From assembly GCA_046728975.1 (NCBI GenBank), contig JBKPFU010000141.1:1-8773 (forward strand): a stretch of DNA of 8,773 bases. The letters run 5' to 3'. This DNA is from JBKPFU01 sp046728975. Its GTDB lineage: Bacteria > Actinomycetota > Thermoleophilia > Gaiellales > Gaiellaceae. The stretch's first letter is position 1. Every line of letters starts with the position of its first letter. Of this stretch, positions 1 to 6,456 are shown piece after piece. Under the pieces are notes generated by a model that was not told where the DNA came from, made no database searches, and saw only the letters and a program-made list of their open reading frames with translations. A program made the position numbers and the translations under genes.

Positions 1-1224
1 TGAAATCACCTTCTCCGTGAGACGATCAAGCGCTTGCACGGAGAGCTCGAGGTGCTCCTCCTTCGTGTCCTCGAGCTTCGTGTGGGAGAGGCCGCGGAGG
101 CTCTGCACGAACAGCATCACCGTTGGAACGCCGGCGCGCGAGACCTCGGCGGCATCGTGCAGAGGGCCGCTCGGCAGCCGATGGGACGTACCGGCCACCT
201 CTCGAACGGACTCGTCGGCGAGCTCGATCAACCGCTCGTCGAACAGGATCGGCTCGATGTTCCAGATCCGCTCCCACTCGACCTCGACGTCCTCCTCCTG
301 CGCGAAGCGCCTCGAGGCCGCCTCCGCGTTGCTCAGCATCTCGGCCAGCCACGTCGCGTCCAGGTGGCGCTGGTCGACCAGGCATTCGGCCGTCTCGACG
401 ACGGAGGTAACGATGCCGGGCCTCGTGACGACGCCGCCCATCGTGCACACCGCCCCTTCACCGACCCGCTTGGCGATCTCGCGAAGCTCGAGCTCGAGCT
501 TCGCCGCGCCGGCGAGCGCGTCGCGGCGCTTGTCCATCGGCGTCGAGCCGGCGTGCGCGGCCTGGCCCTTGAACGTCACCTGGTGGCGTTCGACCCCGAA
601 CGTCCCGAGCACGACCCCGAGCGGGAGGTCCATCGACTCCAGTACCGGGCCCTGCTCGATGTGCAGCTCGAGGTAAGCGGCGGCATTCTCGAGCTCGCTG
701 CTCGCGTCGGTTGCCGTGTCGAGATCGACGCCGAAGCGCCCGATTGCCTCGGACAGCGAGACGCCGTCGGCGTCGCGGCGTTCGCGCAGCTCGTCCTGGT
801 CTGCCATCGATCCGGCCGCCGCGGAGGAGCCGAACAGCGAGCGGCCGAAGCGCGCGCCCTCCTCGTCCGCCCAGTTGACGAGGCGGACAGTCGTCGCCGG
901 CTGCCCGTCCTCGGCCAGCCGCCGCATCACCTCGACGCCGGCCATCACGTTCAGCGCGCCGTCGAGCCAACCCCCGTTCGGCACCGAGTCGATGTGCCCG
1001 CCGATCAACACCGCCCGCTCGGAGGCGCCGCGGAGCGTGAACCACTGGTTGCCCGCCGCGTCCGTTTCCTCGTCTAGAGGGAGATCCGACAGCTTGCCGC
1101 TCAGCCATTCCTTTGCCTGCTTCCAGGTGTCCGTCCACGCCACCCGCTGCGCGCCGTTCTCGTCGCCGGTGAGCTGCTGCAACTCGCGCAGCTCGGCGAC
1201 GGTTCTGCCTGGATCGAGCGCCAT
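1..1224 (-). CDS. M20-family Zn hydrolase: N-carbamoyl-L-amino acid hydrolase / beta-ureidopropionase / allantoate amidohydrolase (3' end cut by window edge)
   Basis: The enzyme is predicted to hydrolyse an N-carbamoyl amino acid to the free amino acid, CO2 and ammonia, the step after hydantoin or dihydropyrimidine ring opening. The frame is open for 408 codons from an ATG at 1224 to the window edge with no stop, so only a short C-terminal piece can be missing (the family is about 400-420 residues). Visible motifs are GGHIDSVPNGG with H77, D88 in WLDGA, DEEGARF with E121 (general base) and E122 (metal), ELHIEQGP with H188, and GLSHTKLED with H381. Together these give the two-metal site of M20 carbamoylases. 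The lid/dimerisation domain (about 207-325) carries GQAAHAGSTPM with H224. An in-frame TAA lies 12 nt upstream of the ATG, which fixes the start; AAGG about 10 nt upstream is a weak ribosome site. It is divergent from the transporter-hydantoinase operon, which supports a shared pathway. The family is confident, but the substrate (beta-ureidopropionate, N-carbamoyl amino acid or allantoate) cannot be read from the sequence. Confidence 0.9.
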   Translation of the reverse strand, partial: MALDPGRTVAELRELQQLTGDENGAQRVAWTDTWKQAKEWLSGKLSDLPLDEETDAAGNQWFTLRGASERAVLIGGHIDSVPNGGWLDGALNVMAGVEVMRRLAEDGQPATTVRLVNWADEEGARFGRSLFGSSAAAGSMADQDELRERRDADGVSLSEAIGRFGVDLDTATDASSELENAAAYLELHIEQGPVLESMDLPLGVVLGTFGVERHQVTFKGQAAHAGSTPMDKRRDALAGAAKLELELREIAKRVGEGAVCTMGGVVTRPGIVTSVVETAECLVDQRHLDATWLAEMLSNAEAASRRFAQEEDVEVEWERIWNIEPILFDERLIELADESVREVAGTSHRLPSGPLHDAAEVSRAGVPTVMLFVQSLRGLSHTKLEDTKEEHLELSVQALDRLTEKVIS

Positions 1225-1281
1225 TCGCGCGCGACCTTAACGTTCCCTCCCGCGCGGCCGCGAGTGTGGTAAGCAATAGCC
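1225..1281. promoter_or_regulatory. Divergent intergenic region, probable bidirectional promoter
   Basis: These 57 bp separate the M20 hydrolase from the first permease and must hold both promoters unless transcription enters from elsewhere. Two TANNNT -10-like hexamers overlap back to back: TAACGT at 1238-1243 on the plus strand and TAAGGT at 1239-1234 on the minus strand. The minus one would start transcription only 2-3 nt before the hydrolase ATG. A 10-bp perfect palindrome, CGCGGCCGCG, lies at 1253-1262, and a 6-bp one, AACGTT, at 1239-1244. No convincing -35 box is seen on either strand, and GC-rich palindromes are common by chance at this base composition. An operator is therefore only possible. 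Confidence 0.35.
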
Positions 1282-2163
1282 GTGTCGGCGATCGCCGTCG
1301 AGCAGCCGCGGGCGGAACGGGGAGAGCGGGTCAGGCACGAGGCAGGACGAGCGCTCCTCTTCCTCGCCGTACTCGTGTTCCTCTGGGGCCTCTGGGAGGC
1401 CTACCGGTGGGTCGGGATCAAGGCCGAGATCACCTGGCCGTTCGCGGTCAACGACACGACGATGCCGCACCTGCATTCGATCGTCGCGCAACTCTTCGAG
1501 CCGTCCCGGGCGAACGGGCCGCTGCTCATCCACGTGCTGTTCGACTCCGCCGTCTTCACGGCGAAGGAAGCGGCCACCGGCTTCGCACTCGGGGCCGTGG
1601 TCGGGTTCGCACTCGCGGTCGTGCTCGCGCACTCGCGCCTGCTCGAGCGCGGCCTCCTTCCGTACATCGTCGCCTCGCAGACGGTGCCGATCCTGGCGAT
1701 CGCGCCGATGGTCGTCGTCTGGATGGGCAGCCGCGGCAGCCCGGCGTGGTTTTCGGTCGCGGTCATCGCGGCCTACCTGACGTTCTTTCCGGTCACGATC
1801 AACTCGCTGCGCGGGCTCAAGTCGGCGGACCCGCGCGCAGTCGAGTTGATGCGCTCCTACGCGGGCAGCCGTTGGCAGATCCTCTGGAAGCTCCGCATCC
1901 CAGCGTCGCTGCCCTACGTGTTCTCCGCGCTCCGCGTCGCCGCCGCCGCCTGCGTCGTCGGGGCGATCGTCGGGGAGTTGCCGTCCTCGATCCAGGATGG
2001 GCTCGGCGGTGCGATCCTCAACTTCGCGCAGTACTACAGCTTCCAGCCAAAGAACCTCTGGGCGACGAACCTCGTTGCGGCGGCGCTCGGAATCCTCTTC
2101 TTTCTCGTCGTCGTCCTGGTTGAACGGATGGTGGTCCGCCGAGCGCCGGAGCATGTTGCATGA
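1282..2163 (+). CDS. ABC transporter permease A (SsuC/TauC/ThiX-type)
   Basis: This is an inner-membrane permease subunit of a binding-protein-dependent importer, 293 residues. Hydrophobic segments appear at about 24-44, 95-118, 126-148, 157-178, 214-233 and 262-282, giving six transmembrane helices. The cytoplasmic EAA-type coupling loop lies at about 188-211 (ELMRSYAGS ... LRIPASLPY), where the ATPase docks. The GTG start at 1282 follows an in-frame TAA at 1270-1272 with no better start between; the ribosome site is weak (GGTAAG). The stop overlaps the ATPase start in ATGA, so the two are probably translationally coupled. A second, clearly related permease lies on the other side of the ATPase and shares the ELMRSYA and LPY motifs, so the pore is probably a heterodimer. 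The fold and family are clear; the transported substrate is inferred from the neighbouring hydantoinase and carbamoylase. Confidence 0.93.
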   Translation: MSAIAVEQPRAERGERVRHEAGRALLFLAVLVFLWGLWEAYRWVGIKAEITWPFAVNDTTMPHLHSIVAQLFEPSRANGPLLIHVLFDSAVFTAKEAATGFALGAVVGFALAVVLAHSRLLERGLLPYIVASQTVPILAIAPMVVVWMGSRGSPAWFSVAVIAAYLTFFPVTINSLRGLKSADPRAVELMRSYAGSRWQILWKLRIPASLPYVFSALRVAAAACVVGAIVGELPSSIQDGLGGAILNFAQYYSFQPKNLWATNLVAAALGILFFLVVVLVERMVVRRAPEHVA

Positions 2164-2984
2164 CGGAGCAGCAGGCAGCAGCGGTCTCGATCTCGGGCCT
2201 GTCGAAGACCTTCAAGGGCGGGACGACGGCGCTCCAGGGCATCGACCTCGAGATCGAGCCGCGCGAATTCGTGTCGCTAATCGGGCCGTCCGGCTGCGGG
2301 AAGTCGACGCTGCTTCGGATAATCGGCGACCTGATCGAGCCGAGCGCCGGGCGCCTCGTCGTGAACGGGAAGCCGGCACCGCAGGCGCGCCGCGACCGCG
2401 ACTACGGGATCGTCTTTCAGGATGCCGTCCTCTACGACTGGCGCACGGTCTCGAAGAACATCGCGTTGCCGCTCGAGATGGACCGGTGGGACAAGCGGCG
2501 GCGCCGGGAGCGGGTCGCGGAGATGCTCGAGCTCGTCGAGTTGGGGGCTTTCGCGGACCACTATCCGTGGCAGCTGTCCGGCGGAATGCAACAGCGCGTC
2601 TCGATTGCGCGCGCGCTCTCGTTCTCGCCGGCGCTGCTCCTGATGGACGAGCCGTTCGGCGCGCTCGACGAGATGACGCGTGAGCGGCTGAACGCGGAGC
2701 TGTTGCGGATCTGGGACGAGACGGGCTCGACGATCGTCTTCGTCACCCACTCGATCGCGGAGGCCGTCTTTCTGTCGACGCGCGTTGTCGTCATGTCGCC
2801 ACGCCCGGGCCGGGTCTCGAGCGTGATCGGCATCGACCTCCCGCAGCCGCGGACGGCGGCGACAAGGGAAGAACCGCGTTTCTTCGAGCTCGTGACTCAG
2901 GTGCGCGAGGCGCTGCACATGGGCTCCGACATAGACCTTGCGCTCGCCGAGGCGGAGGCGGAGACGGAGGCGGCCTCGGCATGA
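2160..2984 (+). CDS. ABC transporter ATP-binding protein (SsuB/TauB/ThiZ-type)
   Basis: This is the cytoplasmic ATPase that drives the importer, 274 residues. All nucleotide-binding motifs are intact: Walker A GPSGCGKST at 42-50, Q-loop Q87 in VFQD, signature LSGGMQQR at 139-146, Walker B LLLMDEP at 159-165, D-loop GALD at 167-170 and switch H197 in THS. The sequence pattern fits the nitrate/sulfonate/taurine/thiamine-precursor subgroup that works with THI5/NMT1-like binding proteins. It overlaps the upstream permease by 4 nt and the downstream permease by 4 nt (ATGA at both junctions). The C-terminus ends in a low-complexity acidic/alanine tail (AEAEAETEAASA) encoded by repeats of GAGGCG. 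Those repeats also provide a GGAGG 10 nt before the next start. The function is certain; the ligand is inferred from context. Confidence 0.96.
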   Translation: MTEQQAAAVSISGLSKTFKGGTTALQGIDLEIEPREFVSLIGPSGCGKSTLLRIIGDLIEPSAGRLVVNGKPAPQARRDRDYGIVFQDAVLYDWRTVSKNIALPLEMDRWDKRRRRERVAEMLELVELGAFADHYPWQLSGGMQQRVSIARALSFSPALLLMDEPFGALDEMTRERLNAELLRIWDETGSTIVFVTHSIAEAVFLSTRVVVMSPRPGRVSSVIGIDLPQPRTAATREEPRFFELVTQVREALHMGSDIDLALAEAEAETEAASA

Positions 2985-3814
2985 GCGTCAACGCGCCCGT
3001 CCCGGTTCAGCCGACGCTGCCGCTCGGGCGGGCGCGATTCGTCGGCAGGCGCGTCCGAGACTGGTTGCCGGCCGCCGCAGTGCTCGTCCTCGGGCTCGCT
3101 CTCTGGCAAGGGCTCGTGACCGCGCTGCACGTCCAGAGATTTCTGCTGCCGAAGCCGACCGAGATCGCGTCCACGTTCTGGGACGAGCGGCAAACGCTCT
3201 GGAGCGCGGGTTGGTTCACGTTCCAGGAGGCGCTCGGCGGCTTCGTGATCGGTTGCGGCCTCGGGATCCTGGTCGGGCTGGTGCTCGCTCGGTGGAAGCC
3301 GTTGCGGATCGCCGTGATGCCGTACGCGATCGCCGCGAACGCGATCCCGATCATCGCGTTCGCGCCGATCACGAACGCATGGTTCTCGCCGCTGAACAAG
3401 TCGTCGAAGATGGCGATCGCGGCCGTGCTCTGCTTCTTCCCGGTGCTGGTGAACACGATCCGGGGGCTGACGAGCGTGCGGGCCGAGTCGATCGAGCTGA
3501 TGCGGTCCTACGCCGCGAGCGAGCTCGAGATCTTCCGGCGCGTCCGCTTTCCGAACGCGCTTCCATACATATTCACCGCGCTCAAGGTCTCGAGCGTCCT
3601 GGCGATGATCGGCGCGATCGTAGGTGAGTATTTCGGCGGGTCGATCGAGGCGCTCGGGGTGCAGATCAAGAACAGCGCATCGCTATTCCAGTTCGAGCTG
3701 GCATGGGCGGCGATCGCCGTCGCCTGCCTCCTCGGGCTGGCGCTCTACCTCGCGGTTGCACTCGCAGAGCGAATCGTGACACGGTGGCAACCGTCGCCCG
3801 GGGGCGGTGGCTGA
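2981..3814 (+). CDS. ABC transporter permease B (SsuC/TauC/ThiX-type)
   Basis: This is the second inner-membrane permease of the importer, 277 residues. Hydrophobic segments lie at about 30-48, 83-103, 110-131, 142-162, 198-217 and 240-263. The EAA-type coupling loop is at about 171-195 (IELMRSYAAS ... VRFPNALPY). It resembles permease A in order of motifs (LPKPT before the first periplasmic loop is the usual SsuC-type signature, and ELMRSYA is shared), but is clearly diverged along its length. The pair therefore looks like an old duplication rather than a recent copy. The ATG at 2981 overlaps the ATPase stop in ATGA, with GGAGG at 2966-2970 as the ribosome site. It is followed 28 nt later by the binding protein. 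Single-permease homodimers are usual in this transporter family, so two different permeases flanking one ATPase suggest an asymmetric channel. Confidence 0.93.
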   Translation: MSVNAPVPVQPTLPLGRARFVGRRVRDWLPAAAVLVLGLALWQGLVTALHVQRFLLPKPTEIASTFWDERQTLWSAGWFTFQEALGGFVIGCGLGILVGLVLARWKPLRIAVMPYAIAANAIPIIAFAPITNAWFSPLNKSSKMAIAAVLCFFPVLVNTIRGLTSVRAESIELMRSYAASELEIFRRVRFPNALPYIFTALKVSSVLAMIGAIVGEYFGGSIEALGVQIKNSASLFQFELAWAAIAVACLLGLALYLAVALAERIVTRWQPSPGGGG

Positions 3815-3830
3815 CGATGGAGACGAAGAA

Positions 3831-3835
3831 AGGGG
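3831..3835 (+). promoter_or_regulatory. Ribosome binding site deciding the start of the binding protein
   Basis: AGGGG lies 7 nt before the ATG at 3843. It favours this start over the in-frame GTG at 3807, which overlaps the permease gene and would place 12 charged residues in front of the signal peptide. Confidence 0.65.
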
Positions 3836-3842
3836 AAGACGA

Positions 3843-4973
3843 ATGAAGCACCGCTGGCTGATCGTGGGCCTCCTCGCATGTACGGCCGCTGTGATGGCCG
3901 CCGGCTGCGGCGGAGGCAACGAGAGCTCGTCGGCCGGAGGCGGCGAGTGCGACAAGAGGAACGACGTCACCCTGCAGCTGAAGTGGGTGACGCAGGCGCA
4001 GTTCGCCGGTTACTACGCCGCTGCGGACAAGGGCTTCTACGACAAGCGCTGCCTGAACGTGAACATCAAGGTCGGCGGCCCCGACATCACACCGGAGCAG
4101 GTCGTCGCCAGCGGCCAAGCCGATTTCGGGATCGACTGGCTGCCGAGCCTCCTCGCCACGCGCGACCAGGGCGGCGACCTTGTGAACATCGCCCAGGTGT
4201 TCACGCGAAGCGGCATGACCGAGATCACGCACAAGGACAGCGGCATCTCGACGATCAACCAGATGGCGGACAAGAAGGTCGGCGTCTGGTGCTGCGGCAA
4301 CCAGTTCGAGCTCTATGCGGCGCTGACGAAGAACGGAATTAACCCGAACTCGAAGAGCGACGTCACGATCGTCAACCAGCCGTTTGACATGAACCTGTTC
4401 CTGAACCGCCAGGTCGACGCTGCCGCTGCGATGACCTACAACGAGCTCGCTCAGGTCCTGGAGACGAAGAACCCGAAGACAGGGAAGCTCTACACGCTCG
4501 ACGACCTGAACGTCCTCAAGCTCGAGGACCAGGGCACGGGAATGCTCGAGGACGGCGTCTTCGTCAAGGGCGACTGGATCTCGAACAAGGACAACCAGGA
4601 CATCGCCAAGCGGTTCCTGGCCGCCTCCTTCGAGGGCTGGGCGTACTGCCGCGACCACTATCAGGAGTGCGTCGACATCGTCCTCGCAAAGGGCCCGACG
4701 CTCCCGAAGGGTCACCAGACCTGGCAGATGAACGAGATCAACGCCCTGATCTGGCCGGCGTCGAACGGGATCGGGGTCATGGACAAGGCGGCTTTCGACC
4801 GGACCGCCAAGATCGCGCTGGACTTCAAGGTGATCAAGAAGCCGGCCTCGAAGGACGCCTACCGCACCGATCTGGCGCAGGCGGCAGTCGACATGATCAA
4901 GAAGGACAGCGTCGACGTGAACGGCAGCGACTGGACGAAGGCGGACGTCAAGGTGACGGCCGGCGGCAAATAG
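3843..4973 (+). CDS. THI5/NMT1-like ABC substrate-binding lipoprotein, predicted ureide/pyrimidine-type ligand
   Basis: This is an extracytoplasmic solute receptor of 376 residues from the ATG at 3843. The N-terminus is a lipoprotein signal peptide: KHR charge, a hydrophobic core at 5-18 and an AAGC lipobox with Cys22, followed by a Gly/Ser/Asn linker. The mature domain begins at VTLQLKWVTQAQFAGYYAA (about 42-60), the typical opening of the THI5/NMT1 family that includes ThiY (pyrimidine precursor of thiamine) and SsuA/TauA relatives. Family-like blocks follow: GGPDITPEQVVASGQADFGI (78-97), VGVWCCGNQFE (146-156) and DAAAAMTYNE (192-201). It is the last transporter gene, 28 nt after permease B and 30 nt before the hydantoinase. 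The WCCGN block sits where members of this family bind flat ring ligands, by analogy with ThiY-type proteins. A hydantoin or dihydropyrimidine ligand is inferred from the neighbours; a thiamine precursor cannot be excluded from sequence, though no thiamine gene is seen here. Confidence 0.9.
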   Translation: MKHRWLIVGLLACTAAVMAAGCGGGNESSSAGGGECDKRNDVTLQLKWVTQAQFAGYYAAADKGFYDKRCLNVNIKVGGPDITPEQVVASGQADFGIDWLPSLLATRDQGGDLVNIAQVFTRSGMTEITHKDSGISTINQMADKKVGVWCCGNQFELYAALTKNGINPNSKSDVTIVNQPFDMNLFLNRQVDAAAAMTYNELAQVLETKNPKTGKLYTLDDLNVLKLEDQGTGMLEDGVFVKGDWISNKDNQDIAKRFLAASFEGWAYCRDHYQECVDIVLAKGPTLPKGHQTWQMNEINALIWPASNGIGVMDKAAFDRTAKIALDFKVIKKPASKDAYRTDLAQAAVDMIKKDSVDVNGSDWTKADVKVTAGGK

Positions 4974-4990
4974 AACGACGAGGCTGAAAG

Positions 4991-4997
4991 GGAGGAG
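4991..4997 (+). promoter_or_regulatory. Strong Shine-Dalgarno for the dihydropyrimidinase gene
   Basis: GGAGGAG ends 6 nt before the ATG at 5004. It is the best ribosome site in the window and suggests high translation of the enzyme relative to the transporter subunits. Confidence 0.7.
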
Positions 4998-5003
4998 ATC
5001 CGC

Positions 5004-6413
5004 ATGTCCGTTCTGATCAAGGGAGGCCGCGTCATCACCGCGGCAGATGACTACGTCGCCGACGTCTTCGTCGAGGACGAGCGGATCTCCGTCATCGGCG
5101 AGTCGCTGGACGTCAACGCGGACAAGGTGATCGACGCCTCAGGCAAGTACGTGCTGCCGGGCGGGGTCGACCCGCACACCCATCTCGACATGCCGTTCGG
5201 AGGCACCGTCACGATCGACGACGTCGAGTCCGGCCAGACCTCGGCGGCCTTCGGCGGCACGACGTGCCACGTCGATTTCATCCTCCAGCCGCAGGGCTCG
5301 ACGTTTGCGGCCGCGCTCGAGGAGTGGCGCTCGAAGGCGAACGGCAAGCAGGTGATCGACATGGGCTACCACATGGCTGTCACCGACCTGCGCGAGGGCG
5401 GCACGCTCGAGGAGCTGGCGTCGCTCCCGGACCAGGGCATCACCTCGTACAAGCTCTTCATGGCCTACAAGGGCGCGCTGATGGTCGACGACGAGACGCT
5501 CTTCCGGACGATGCAGGTCGCGGCGGAGACGGGCGCGCTCGTGATGGTGCATGCCGAGAACGGCGACGCGATCGACGTTCTCGTCAAGCAGGCGCTGGCG
5601 GAGGGCAAGACCGAGCCGAAGTACCACGCGCTGACGCGGCCGCCGGAGACGGAGGGCGAGGCGACGAACCGGGCGATCCAGCTCGCGCGCGTCGCCGGCT
5701 CGCCGCTCTACGTCGTCCACGTCTCGTGCCGCGAGGCCGTGGAACCGATCGCCGCCGCACGCGAGAAGGGCTGGGACGTCTGGGGCGAGACCTGCACGCA
5801 GTACTTCTTCATCGACTACCCGTATCTGGAGCGGCCGAATTTCGAAGGCGCAAAGTACGTCTTCACGCCGCCGGCGCGCGACAAGGCGAACCGGGACGTG
5901 CTCTGGAACGCCGTCCGCACTGACATCCTCTCGGCCATCTCGACCGACCACTGCGCCTTCCTCTGGGACGGCCAAAAGACGCTCGGCAAAGACGACTTCT
6001 CCAAAATCCCGAACGGCGCGCCGGGCCTCGAGAACCGCCTGCACATGATCCACGAGTTCGGCGTGCGCGCCGGGCGCATCTCGCTGAACCGGATGGTCGA
6101 GCTGCTCTCGACCGCTCCCGCGAAGCTGTTCGGCCTCTACCCGCGCAAGGGAACGATCGCCGTTGGCTCCGACGCCGACGTCGTCGTCTTCGATCCCGAG
6201 AAGCGGGTGAGGATCTCGGCCGAGACGCATCACTCCAAGATCGACTACAACCTGTTCGAAGGCACCGAGGTCACGGGCACGCCGGAAATCGTCCTGCTGC
6301 GCGGGGAGGTGCTGGTCGAGGGCGACGAGCTGGTCGCCCAGCCGGGTATCGGCCAGTTCGTGGCACGCGCCAAGTTCGGAGAGGAGCTGAAGCCCGAGCC
6401 CGCGGTCGCATAG
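5004..6413 (+). CDS. hydA: Dihydropyrimidinase / D-hydantoinase
   Basis: This cytoplasmic amidohydrolase has 469 residues, the normal length for the family. It opens the ring of 5,6-dihydropyrimidines or 5-substituted hydantoins to give N-carbamoyl amino acids. The binuclear metal site is complete and falls at the canonical numbering: H58 and H60 (DPHTHLD), K150 (SYKLFMAYKG, the carboxylated bridging lysine), H183 (MVHAENGD), H239 (YVVHVSC) and D315 (ISTDHC). Y155 is the usual catalytic/stereochemistry tyrosine. The C-terminal sheet carries GTIAVGSDADVVVFDP (383-398), typical of the family. The ATG has a strong ribosome site. The gene ends the transporter operon and is 30 nt after the binding protein, which predicts that the imported compound is its substrate. 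The partner carbamoyl hydrolase is encoded divergently at 1-1224. Dihydropyrimidine and hydantoin specificity cannot be separated by sequence reading. Allantoinase is less likely given the DHPase-like blocks MPFGGTVTIDD and GGTTCHVDF. Confidence 0.95.
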   Translation: MSVLIKGGRVITAADDYVADVFVEDERISVIGESLDVNADKVIDASGKYVLPGGVDPHTHLDMPFGGTVTIDDVESGQTSAAFGGTTCHVDFILQPQGSTFAAALEEWRSKANGKQVIDMGYHMAVTDLREGGTLEELASLPDQGITSYKLFMAYKGALMVDDETLFRTMQVAAETGALVMVHAENGDAIDVLVKQALAEGKTEPKYHALTRPPETEGEATNRAIQLARVAGSPLYVVHVSCREAVEPIAAAREKGWDVWGETCTQYFFIDYPYLERPNFEGAKYVFTPPARDKANRDVLWNAVRTDILSAISTDHCAFLWDGQKTLGKDDFSKIPNGAPGLENRLHMIHEFGVRAGRISLNRMVELLSTAPAKLFGLYPRKGTIAVGSDADVVVFDPEKRVRISAETHHSKIDYNLFEGTEVTGTPEIVLLRGEVLVEGDELVAQPGIGQFVARAKFGEELKPEPAVA

Positions 6414-6444
6414 CAGCCGCACCTGTCGCCCCGGCCGCCGTGTC

Positions 6445-6450
6445 TACCAT
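6445..6450 (+). promoter_or_regulatory. Candidate leaderless -10 element for the DUF4242 gene
   Basis: TACCAT (TANNNT) is followed by exactly 6 nt and then the GTG at 6457, so transcription could begin at or within a base of the start codon. This arrangement is common in Actinomycetota for leaderless mRNAs. No Shine-Dalgarno is present before the GTG, which fits. No clear -35 box is seen, so this is a tentative call. Confidence 0.35.
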
Positions 6451-6456
6451 GCGGAC

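Noticed and set aside
34..1077. Long plus-strand open frame of 347 codons opposite the M20 hydrolase
   Set aside because: Arg/Leu/Ala-rich composition with no recognisable domain. The opposite strand carries an intact M20 enzyme with all its catalytic motifs, so this is a GC-rich shadow.
3807..3842. In-frame GTG at 3807 as an earlier start of the binding lipoprotein
   Set aside because: It overlaps the permease B gene, adds 12 charged residues (ADDGDEERGRR) ahead of a clean lipoprotein signal peptide, and has no matching ribosome site, whereas 3843 has AGGGG 7 nt upstream.
1282..6413. Thiamine-precursor (ThiXYZ) transporter assignment
   Set aside because: The binding protein and ATPase are related to that family, but no thiamine gene or TPP-riboswitch-like leader is visible and the adjacent enzymes point to ureide breakdown. 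It is kept only as an alternative.
5139..6422. Minus-strand open frame of 427 codons opposite the dihydropyrimidinase
   Set aside because: Low-complexity Arg/Leu/Val/Asp sequence with no motifs, fully antisense to a gene with a complete active site.
6414..6456. Terminator between the hydantoinase and DUF4242 genes
   Set aside because: The 43-nt gap is GC-rich, but I find no stable hairpin followed by a T run.
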